NCBI GenBank assembly: GCA_964019695.1
Contig: CAXHUL010000248.1
Span: 124,001-188,000, forward strand
DNA length: 64,000 bases
Source: Loripinus fragilis
Taxonomy: Eukaryota; Mollusca; Bivalvia; Lucinida; Lucinidae
Direction: 5' to 3'
This document shows positions 43,665 through 55,300 of this stretch, piece by piece. Within the stretch, counting starts at the first letter, position 1. Each line of letters begins with the position of its first letter. The translations under genes and the position numbers were made by a program. The notes beneath the pieces are model-generated. The model saw nothing but the letters and a program-made list of their open reading frames with translations, was not told the DNA's origin and ran no database searches.

Positions 43665-44225
43665 AGCTTTAATCGGTGGGTTGGTGCCTGATGCTTATCT
43701 GTAGCTGGACCCACCGTGGCTCAACTTGAGGTTTTCTTTAGCTCTGACTATCTGTGAGTCATGAGCCCTTTTCTTTGTTTCATCATGGAGTGTTAATTTG
43801 ATTAGAGTGTTTTCCATGATGATACATTGTATTAGTTAGATGGCCTCCATGCGAGCTGAACATTTCTTGTACTTCAAAAACAGCAGAATCTAGGGCGAAG
43901 ATTTGGTACCAGTAAAATGCATTTAAGCTCCCCGGTGGCTTAGGCTGCCGTCCGTTCTAAGGCGGTGGTTCTGTTGTTGTTGACTTTTTGTTTATTGTTA
44001 CTCCCATTGTGGGAGTCTGTAATTGTTCTATGTTTTGTTGTACGTTACTTTATGTCCATTCTAGTATTGCAATCATCTTGATGGGGAAGAGAGAGCTGAT
44101 TGCTTTGCTTAGTTTGTCTTCCTGGTGTCTTGTGATGGTTGAGCGGCTCTTCCTCGCGGTGCCACGGGGTTGTCTGCAGTTTGTGATTGTGGTATTTCCT
44201 GATCATACTCACTTACTATTTTTGG
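42905..44225 (+). mobile_element. RT family B element, 5'-truncated, inserted in the satellite
   Basis: Includes the 253-codon frame and a ~560-base 3' UTR ending in CACTTACT. Satellite monomer text is interrupted on the left at 'gacataattt' and resumes at ~44240 with gtaaaaactgtaagg. This is the best copy of family B in the window and the reference for the tips at 6018, 18453, 19581, 28683 and 58986. Confidence 0.85.
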
Positions 44226-47200
44226 TAATAAGCTAACATTTTGTAAAAACTGTAAGGAGCTATGATAGGTATCTAAATACATAATCCACTTGGTCTAATG
44301 ACATACTATTGGATTTTATGACTGAGCTATATCTTAGCAAAAAATGTAAAGACCTTAATTAGGTATCTTTAATACACAATCCACTTAGTATAATGACATA
44401 TTTATGGACTTTAGGAATGAAAAATATCTTTGTAAAAACTGTTAGGACCTATAGGTAGCTATCTAAATCCACTCGGTATAATACTATAATTTTGGTTCTT
44501 ATGACTGAGCTATATCTTTGTAAAAACTGTAAGGGCCTAAGGTAGGTATCTGAATACACAATCCACTTGGTAAAATGACATAATTATGGATTTTAGGGCT
44601 GAGCTATATCTTTGTAAAAACTGAAAGGACCTAAGGTAAGTATCTGTATACACAATCCACTTGGTATAATGACATAATTATGGATTTTAGGGCTGAGCTA
44701 TATCTTTGTACAAACTGTTAGGACCTAAGGTAGGTATCTAAATACGAAATCCACTTTGTATAATGACATAATGTATTTAAGACTGAACTATATCTTTGGA
44801 AAAACTGTAAGGACCTAACGAAGTTATCTAAATACACAATCCACTTTGTATAATGACATAATTTTGATGTGTAGGACTGAGCTATATCTTTTTAAAACTG
44901 TAAGGACCTAAGTTTGGTATCTTAATACGCAATCTGCTTGGTATAATGAAATGATTTTGGACTTAAGGAGTGAGCTATATCTTTGAAAAACTATAAGGAC
45001 CTAAGGTAGGTATCTAAATACACAATCCACTTGGTATAATGATATAATTTGGACTTTAGGATTGAGCTATATCTTTATTAAATCTGTAAGGACCTAAGGT
45101 TGGAATCTAATCCACCATCTTCTTGGTATAATGTCATACTTTTGGAGTTTCTGACTAAGCTATATCTTTGTAAAAACTGTAAGGACCTATGGTAGGTATC
45201 TGAAAACACAACCCACTTGGTATAATGATATAATTTTGGATTTTAGGACTGAGCTATATCTTTGTAAAAACGGTAAGGACGTTAAGTAGGTATCTAAATA
45301 CACAGACCACTTGGTAAAATGATATAAATTTGGAGATTATGACTGAGCTATATCTTTGTAAAAACTGTAAATACCTAGGGTAGGTATCTGAATACACAAC
45401 CCACTTGGTACAATGACATAAATTTGGACTTTAGGACTGAGCTTAATCTTTGTAAAAACTGTAAGGACCTAAGGTAGGTATCCAAACACACTCTCCTTGG
45501 TAAAATGATAAAGTTTGGACTTTAGGACTAAGCTATATCTTTGTAAAAAGTGTAAGGATCCACGGTAGGTATCTAAATACACAATCCACTTAGTATAGAT
45601 ATAATTTTGGATTTTATGACTGAGCTATATCTTTGTAAAAACTGTAATGACCCAATGTAGGTATCTGAATTCACAACCCATTTGTTATAATGACATAATT
45701 TTGGTTTGTATGGCTGACCTATAACTTTGTAAAAACTGTAAGGGCCTAAGGTAGGTATCTAAATATATAGTCAACTTTGTAAAATGACATAATTTTTTAT
45801 CTTATGACTAAGATAATATCTTTGTAAAAACTGTAAGGACCTACAGTAGGTATCTAAATAAACAATCCACTTGGTATAATGACAATATTTTGGACTTTAG
45901 GACTGAGCTATTTCTTTGTAAGAACTGTTAGGACCTAAGGAAGGTATCTGAATACACAACTCACTTGGTATAATGACATAATTTTAAACTTTAGGACTGA
46001 GCTATATCTTTGTTAAAATGTAAGGACCTAAGGTAGGTATCTGAATATACAACCCATTTGTTATAATGACATAATTTTGGTTTGTAGGGCTGAGCTATAT
46101 TTTTGTAAATAAAAATGTAAGGACCTAAGGTAGGTATCTAAATACCCACTCCACTTGGTATAATGACATACTTTTGGACTTTATGACTGTGATTTACCTT
46201 AGTAAAAACTGTAAGGAAAACAGGAAGGTATCTAAATACCCACTCCAATAGGTATAATGACATACTTTTGGCCTTATGACTGTGATTTACCTTAGTAAAA
46301 ACTGTAAGGACCTAAGGTAGGTATCTAAATACCCACTCCTCTTGGTATAATGACATACTTTTCGGACTTTATGACTGTGATTCACCTTTGTAAAACTGTA
46401 AGGACCTAAGGTAGGTATCTAAATACTCACTTCTCTTGGTATATTGACATACTTTTGGACTTTATGATTGTGATTTACCATAGTAAAAACTGTAAGGACC
46501 ACTGGTAGGTATCTAAATACCCACTCCTCTTGGTATAATGACATACTTTAGGACTTTATGACTGTGATTTACCTTAGTAAAAACTGTAAGGACCACAGGT
46601 AGGTATATAATACCCACTCCACTTGGTATAATGACATACTTTTTGGACTTTATGACTGTGATTTACCTTTGTTAAACTGTAAGGACCTAAGGTAGGTATC
46701 TAAATACACTCTCCACTTGGTATAATGACATACTTTTGGAATTTATGACTGTGATTTACCTTAGTCAAAACTGTAAGGACCACAGGTAGGTATCTAAATA
46801 CCTACTCTAATAGGTATAATGACATACTTTTGGACTTTATGACTGTGATTTACCTTAGTAAAAATTGTAAGGACCACACGTAGATATCTAAATACCCACT
46901 CCACTTGGTATAATGACATACTTTTTGGACTTTATGACTGTGATTTACCTTTGTAAAAACTGTAAGGACCTAAGGTAGGTATCTTAATAACCACTCCTCT
47001 TGGTATAATGACATACTTTTGGACTTTATGACTGTGAATTACCTTCTTAAAAACTATAAGGACCACAGGCAGGTATCTAAATACCCACTCCAAATGGTAT
47101 AATGACATACTTTTGGACTTTATGACTGTGATATACCTTAGTAAAAACTGTAAGGACCACAGGTAGGTATATAATACCCACTCCACTTGGTATAATGACA

Positions 47201-49173
47201 TACTTTTGGACTTTATGACTGTGATTTACCTTAGTAAAAACTGTAAGGACCACAGGTAGGTATCTAAATACCCAAACCACTTGGTATAATGCCATACTTT
47301 TTGGACTTTATGACTGTGATTTACCTTTGTAAAACTGTAAGGACCTAAGGTAGGTATCTAAATACACTCTCCTCTTGGTATAATGACATACTTTTGGACT
47401 TTATGACTGTGATTTACCTTAGAAAAAACTGTAAGGACCACAGGTAGGTATCTAAATACCCACTCCAATAGGTATAATGACATACTTTTGGACTTTATGA
47501 CTGTTATTTACCTTAGTAAAAATTGTAAGGACCACAGGTAGGTATATAATACCCACTCCACTTGGTATAATGACATACTTTTGGACTTTATGACTGTGAT
47601 TTACCTTAGTAAAAACTGTAAGGACCACAGGTAGGTATCTAAATCCCAATCCACTTGGTATAATGACATACTTTTTGGACTTTATGACTGTGATTTACCT
47701 TTGTAAAAACTGTAAGGACCTAAGATAGGTATCTTAATACCCACTCCTCTTGGTATAATGACATACTTTTGGACTTTATGACTGTGATTTACCTTCGTAA
47801 AAACTATAAGGACCACAGGCAGGTATCTAAATACCAACTCCAAATGGTATAATGACATACTTTTGGACTTTATGACTGTGATATACCTTAGTAAAAACTG
47901 TAAGGACCACAGGTAGGTATATAATACCCACTCCACTTGGTATAATGACATACTTTTGGACTGTATGACTGTGATTTACCTTAGTAAAAACTGTAAGGAC
48001 CACAGGTAGGTATCTAAATACCCAATCCACTTGGTATAATACAATACTTTTTGGACTTTATGACTGTGATTTACCTTTGTAAAACTGTAAGGACCTAAGG
48101 TAGGTATCTAAGTACACTCTCCACTTGGTATAATGACATACTTTTGGACTTTATGACTGTGATTTACCTTAGTAAAATCTGTAAGGACCACAGGTAGGTA
48201 TCTAAATACCCACTCCACTTGGTATAATGACATACTTTTGGACTTTATGACTGTGTCTTAGTAAAAACTGTAAGGACACAGGTAGGTATCTAAATACCCA
48301 CTCCAATAGGTATAATGACATACTTTTGGACTTTATGACTGTGATTCACATTTGTAAAGACTGTAAGGACCTAAGGTAGGTATCTAAATACCAACTCCTC
48401 TTGGTATAATGACATACTTTTCGACTTTATGACTGTGATTTACCTCAGTAAAAACTGTAAGGACCACAGGTAGGTATCTAAATACCCACTCCAATTGGTA
48501 TAATGACATACTTTTGGACTTTATGACTGTGATTTACCTTAGTAAAAACTGTAAGGACCACAGGTAGGTATATAATACCCACTCCACTTGGTATAATGAC
48601 ATACTTTTGGACTTTATGACTGTGATTTACCTTAGTAAAAACTGTAAGGACCACAGGTGGTACCTAAATACCTACTCCACTTGGTAAAATGACATACTTT
48701 TTGGACTTTATGACTGTGATTTACCTTAGTAAAAACTGTAAGGACCACAGGTAGGTATCTAAATACCCACTCCACTTGGTATAATTGCATACTTTTTGGA
48801 CTTTATGACTGTGATTTACCTTTGTTTAAAATGTAAGGACATAAGGTAGGTATCTAAATACACTCTCCGCTTGGGACAATGACATACTTTTAGATTTTAT
48901 GGCTGTGATTTACCTTTGTTAAAACTGTAAGGACATAAGGAAGGTATCTAAATACACACTCTACTTGTTATAATGACATACTTTTGGACTTTATGACTGT
49001 GATTTACCTTTTTAGAAATTGAAAGGACCTAATGTAGGTATCTAAATACCCACTCCACTTGGTATAATGACATACAGTTGGACTTTATGACTGTGATTTA
49101 CCTTTGTAAAAACTGTTAGGACCACAGGTAGGTATCTAAATACCCACTCCACTTGGTATAATGACATACTTTT
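44226..49173 (+). repeat. 94-bp satellite, left arm (forward orientation)
   Basis: About 52 monomers of 90-95 bp. From 44226 to ~46100 monomers are the older type (tgagctatatctttg, cacaatccacttgg, acataattttgg). From ~46140 they are the derived type (ctgtgatttaccttag, ccactccacttgg, acatacttttgg), many with 'ccacagg' in place of 'cctaagg'. A block of eight monomers is duplicated at a 750-base distance (for example 46932-47295 and 47682-48030). Open frames in it are repeats of satellite and are not genes. Confidence 0.93.
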
Positions 49174-49312
49174 GGAGTGCTTGAGAGGCTGCGGGTTCAA
49201 GTCTTACTGGCGTCACTGCATTGTGGTCCTTGAGCAAGACACATTTATCCTAGCTTCGTACTGGTTCAACCCTGGAAGACCCGTCCCTGTTTAACTTAAA
49301 GATTGTCCTTAA
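49174..49312 (+). mobile_element. SINE family 1 fragment at the centre of the satellite palindrome
   Basis: ggagtgcttgagaggctgcg, box B-like GGGTTCAAGTC, then CCTTGAGCAAGACACA, a 'tactggttcaaccctgg' segment and aaagattgt match the SINE at 786-991, lacking the first ~25 bases and the A-rich tail. Satellite orientation reverses exactly across it. Confidence 0.88.
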
Positions 49313-52300
49313 AGTTTTTACAAAGGTAAATCACAGTCATAATGTCCAAAAAGTAGGTCATTATACCATGTGGAGTGGGTATTTAGATACATATTTAGGT
49401 CCTTACAGTTTTAACTAAGTTAAATCACAGTCATAAAGTCCAAAATTATATCATTATACCAAGTAGAGTTGGTATGTCGATACCTTCCTTAGGTCCTTAC
49501 AGTTTTTACAAAGGTAAGTCACAGTCATAAAATCCAAAAGTATGCCATTATACCAAGTGGAGTGGGTATATAGATACCTACCTTAGGTCCTTACAGTTTT
49601 TACAAATGTAAATCATAGTCATAAAGTCCAAAAGTATGTCATTATACCAAGTGGAGTGGGTGTATAGATACCTATCTTAGGTCCTTAAAGTTTTTACAAA
49701 AGTAAATCACAGTCATAAAGTCAAAATTTATGTCATTATACCAAGTGGAGGAGGTATTTAGATACCTACCTTAGGTCCTTACAGTTTTTACTAAGGTAGA
49801 TCACAGTCATAAAGTCCAAACGTATGTCATTATACCAAGTAGAGTGGGTATTTAGATACCTACCTTAGGTCCTTACAGTTTTTACAAAGGTAAATCAAAG
49901 TCATAAAGTCCAACTGTATGTCATTATACCAAGTGGAGTGGGTATTGAGATACCTACCTGTGGTCCTTACAGTTTTTACTAAGGTAAATCACAGTCATAA
50001 AGTCCAAAAAGTATGTCATTTTACTAAGAAGAGTAGGTATTTAGGTACCTACCTGTGGTCCTTACAGTTTTTACTAAGGTAAATCACAGTCATAAAGTCC
50101 AACTGTATGTCATTATACCAAGTGGAGTGGGTATTGAGATACCTACCGGTGGTCCTTACAGTTTTTACTAAGGTAAATCACAGTCATAAAGACCAACTGT
50201 ATGTCATTATACCAAGTGGAGTGGGTATGTAGATACCTACCTTAGGTCCTTACAGTGTTTACAAAGGTAAATCACAGTCATAAAGTCCAAAAGTATGTCA
50301 TTATACCAAGTGAAGTTGGTATTTACCTACCTTAGGTCCTTACAGTTTTTACAAAGGTAAATCACAGTCATAAAGTCTTAAAGTATGTCATTATACCAAG
50401 TGGAGTGGGTATGTAGATACCTACCTTAGGTCCTTACAGTTTTTACTAATGTAAATCACAGTCATAAAGTCCAAAAGTATGTCATTATACCAAAGAGAGT
50501 GGGTATTGAGATACCTACCTGTGGTCCTTACAGTTTTTACTAAGGTAAATCACAGTCATAAAGTCCAACTGTATATCAGTATACCAAGTGGAGTGGGTAT
50601 GTAGATACCTACCTCAGGTCCTTTCAGTTTTTACATAGGTAAATCACAGTCATAAAGTCCAAAAGTATATCATTATACCAAGTGGAGTTGGTATTTATAT
50701 ACCTACCTTAGGTCCTTACAGTTTTTACTGAGGTAAATCACAGTCATAAAGTCTTAAAGTATGTCATTATACCAAGTAGAGTGGGCATTTAGATACCTAC
50801 CTGTGGTCCTTACAGTTTTTACTTAGGTAAATCACAGTCATAAAGTCCAAAAGTATGTCATTATACCTATTGGAGTGGGTATTTAGATACCTACCTGTGG
50901 TCCTTACAGTTTTTACTAAGGTAAATCACAGCCATAAAGTCCAAAAGTATGTCAATATCCCAAGTGGAGAGTGTATTTAGATACCTACCTTAGGTTCTTA
51001 CAATTTTAACAAAGGTAAATCACAGTCATAAAATCCAAAAAGTATGCCATTATACCAAGTGGAGTGGGTATTTAGATACCTACCTGTGGTCCTTACAGTT
51101 TTTACTAAGGTAAATCACAGTCATAAAGTCCAAAAGTATGTCATTATACCAAGAGGAGTGGGTATTTAGATACCTACCTTAGGTCCTTACAGTCTTTACA
51201 AAGGTGAATCACAGTCATAAAGTCCAAAGGTATGTCATTATACCAAATGGAGTGGGTATGTAGATACCTACCTCAGGTCCTTTCAGTTTTTACAAAGGTA
51301 AATCACAGTCATAAAGTCCAACTGTATGTCATTATACCAAGTAGAGAGGGTATTTAGATACCTACCTAATACCCAACAGTTTTACAAAGGTAAATCACAG
51401 TCATAAAGTCCAAAAGTATGTCATTATACCAAGTGGAGTGGGTATTTAGATACCTACCTTAGGTCCTTACAGTTTTTACTAAGACAAATCACAGTCATAA
51501 AGTCCAAAAGTATGTCATTATACCTATTGCAGTGGGTATTTAGATACCTACCTGTGGTCCTTACAGTTTTTACTAAGGTAAATCACAGCCATAAAGTCCA
51601 AAAGTATGTCATTATTCCAAGTGGAGAGTGTATTTAGATACCTACCTTAGGTCCTTACAGTTTTACTAAGGTAAATAACAGTCATAAAGTCCAAAAGTAT
51701 GTCATTATACCAAATGGAGTGGGTATATAGATACCAACCTTAGGTCCTTACAGTTTTTACAAAGGAAATCACAGTCATAAAGTCTTAAAGTATGTCATTA
51801 TACCAAGTAGAGTGGATATTTAGATACCTACCTTAGGTCCTTACAGTTATTTCAAAGGTTAATCACAGTCAAAAAGTCTTAAAGTATGTCATTATACCAA
51901 GTGGAGTGGGTATTGAGATACCTACCTGTGGTCCTTACAGTTTTTACAAAGGTAAATCACAGTCATAAAGTCTTAAAGTATGTCATTATACCAAGTGGAG
52001 TTGGTATTGAGATACCTACCTGTGGTCCTTACAGTTTTTACTAAGCTAAATCACAGTCATAAAGTCCAAAAGTATGTCATTATACCTATTGGAGTGGGTA
52101 TTTAGATACCTACCTGTGGTCCTTACAGTTTTTACTAAGGTAAATCACAGCCATAAAGTCCAAAAGTACGTCATTATCCCAAGTGGAGAGTGTATTTAGA
52201 TACCTACCTTAGGTCCTTACAGTTTTAACATACGTAAATCACAGTCATAAAATCCAAAAAGTATGCCATTATACCAAGTGGAGTGGGTATTTAGATACCT

Positions 52301-55300
52301 ACCTGTGGTCCTTACAGTTTTTACTAAGGTAAATCACAGTCATAAAGTCCAAAAGTATGTCATTATACCAAGTGGAGTGGGTATTTAGATACCTACCTGT
52401 GGTCTTTACAGTTTTTACTAAGGTAAATCACAGTCATAAATTCCAACTGTATATCAGTATACCAAGTGGAGTGGGTATGTAGATACCTACCTCAGGTCCT
52501 TTCAGTTTTTACAAAGGTAAATCACAGTCATAAAGTCCAAAAGTATATCATTATACCAAGTGGAGTTGGTATTTATATACCTACCTTAGGTCCTTACAGT
52601 TTTTACTGAGGTAAATCACAGTCATTAAGTCTTAAAGTATGTCATTATACCAAGTAGAGTGGGCATTTAGATACCTACCTTAGGTCCTTACTGTTTTTAC
52701 TAAGTTAAATCACAGTCATAAAGTCCAAAAAGTATGTCATTATATCAAGTTGAGTGGGTATTTAGATACCTACCTGTGGTCCTTACAGTTTTTACTAAGG
52801 TAAATTACAGTCATAAAGCCCAAAAGTATGTCATTATACCTATTGGAGTGGGTATTTAGATACCTACCTGTGGTCCTTACAGTTTTTACTAAGGTAAATC
52901 ACAGCCATAAAGTCCAAAAGTATGTCAATATCCCAAGTGGAGAGTGTATTTAGATACCTACCTTAGGTTCTTACAATTTTAACAAAGGTAAATCACAGTC
53001 ATAAAATCCAAAAAGTATGCCATTATACCAAGTGGAGTGGGTATTTAGATACCTACCTGTGGTCCTTACAGTTTTTACTAAGGTAAATCACAGTCATAAA
53101 GTCCAAAAGTATGTCATTATACCTATTGGAGTGGGTATTCAGATACCTACCTTAGGTCCTTACAGTCTTTACAAAGGTGAATCACAGTCATAAAGTCCAA
53201 ATGTATGTCATTATACCAAATGGAGTGGGTATTTAGATACCTACCTGTGGTCCAAACAGTTTTTACAAAGGTAAATCACAGTCATAAAGTCCAACTGTAT
53301 GTCATTATACCAAGTAGAGAGGGTATTTAGATACCTACCTAATACCCAACAGTTTTACAAAGGTAAATCACAGTCATAAAGTCCAAAAGTATGTCATTAT
53401 ACCAAGTGGAGTGGGTATTTAGATACCTACCTTAGGTCCTTACAAATTTTACTAAGGTTAATCACAGTCATAAAGTCCAAAAGTATGTCATTATACCTAT
53501 TGGAGTGGGTATTTAGATACCTACCTGTGGTCCTTACAGTTTTTACTAAGGTAAATCACAGCCATAAAGTCCAAAAGTATGCCATTATCCCAAGTGGAGA
53601 GTGTATTTAGATACCTACCTTAGGTCTTTACAGTTTTACTAAGGTAAATAACAGTCATAAAGTCCAAAAGTATGTCATTATACCAAATGGAGAGGGTATA
53701 TAGATACCAACCTTAGGTCCTTACAGTGTTTACAAAGGAAATCACAGTCATAAAGTCTTAAAGTATGTCATTATACCAAGTAGAGTGGCTATTTAGATAC
53801 CTACCTTAGGTCCTTACAGTTTTTACAAAGGTTAATCACAGTCAAAAAGTCTTAAAGTATGTCATTATACCAAGTAGAGCGGGTATTGAGATACCTACCT
53901 GTGGTCCTTACAGTTTTTACAAAGGTAAATCACAGTCATAAAGTCTTAAAGTATGCCATTATACCAAGTGGAGTGGGTATTGAGATACCTACCTGTGGTC
54001 CTTACAGTTTTTACTAAGGTAAATCACAGACATAAAGTCCAAAAGTATGTCATTATACCTATTGGAGTGGGTATTTAGATACCTACCTGTGGTCCTTACA
54101 GTTTTTACTAAGGTAAATCACAGCCATAAAGTCCAAAAGTATGTCATTATCCCAAGTGGAGAGTGTATTTAGATACCTACCTTAGGTCCTTACAGTTTTA
54201 ACAAATGTAAAACACAGTCTTAAAATCCAAAAAGTATGCCATTATACCAAGTGGAGTGGGTATTTAGATACCTACCTGTGGTCCTTACAGTTTTTACTAA
54301 GGTAAATCACAGTCATAAAGTCCAAAAGTATGTCATTATACCAAGTGGAGTGGGTATTTAGATACCTACCGGTGGTCTTTACAGTTTTTACTAAGGTAAA
54401 TCACAGTCATAAAGTCCAACTGTATATCAGTATACCAAGTGGAGTGGGTATGTAGATACCTACCTCAGGTCCTTTCAGTTTTTACAAAGGTAAATCACAG
54501 TCATAAAGTCCAAAAGTATATCATTATACCAAGTGGAGTTGGTATTTATATACCTACCTTAGGTCCTTACAGTTTTTACTGAGGTAAATCACAGTCATAA
54601 AGTCTTAAAGTATGTCATTATACCAAGTAGAGTGGGCATTTAGATACCTACCTTAGGTCCTTACAGTTTTTACTGAGTTAAATCACAGGCATAAAGTCCA
54701 AAAAGTATGTCATTATATCAAGTTGAGTGGGTATTTAGATACCTACCTGTGGTCCTTACAGTTTTAACTAAGGTAAATTACAGTCATAAAGCCCAAAAGT
54801 ATGTCATTATACCTATTGGAGTGGGTATTTAGATACCTACCTGTGGTCCTTACAGTTTTTACTAAGGTAAATCACAGCCATAAAGTCCAAAAGTATGTCA
54901 ATATCCCAAGTGGAGAGTGTATTTAGATACCTACCTTAGGTTCTTACAATTTTAACAAAGGTAAATCACAGTCATAAAATCCAAAAAGTATGCCATTATA
55001 CCAAGTGGAGTGGGTATTTAGATACCTACCTGTGGTCCTTTCAGTTTTTACTAAGGTAAATCACAGTCATAAAGTCCAAAAGTATGTCATTATACCTATT
55101 GGAGTGGGTATTTAGATACCTACCTTAGGTCCTTACAGTCTTTACAAAGGTGAATCACAGTCATAAAGTCCAAAGGTATGTCATTATACCAAATGAAGTG
55201 GGTATTTAGATACCTACCTGTGGTCCTAGCAGTTTTTACAAAGGTAAATCACAGTCATAAAGTCCAACTGTATGTCATTATACCAAGTAGAGAGGGTATT

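Noticed and set aside
49166..49325. Satellite palindrome as an assembly artefact
   Set aside because: Arms differ in length, monomer order and higher-order structure and are separated by a real SINE, so a simple fold-back read is unlikely. Long-read confirmation is still needed.
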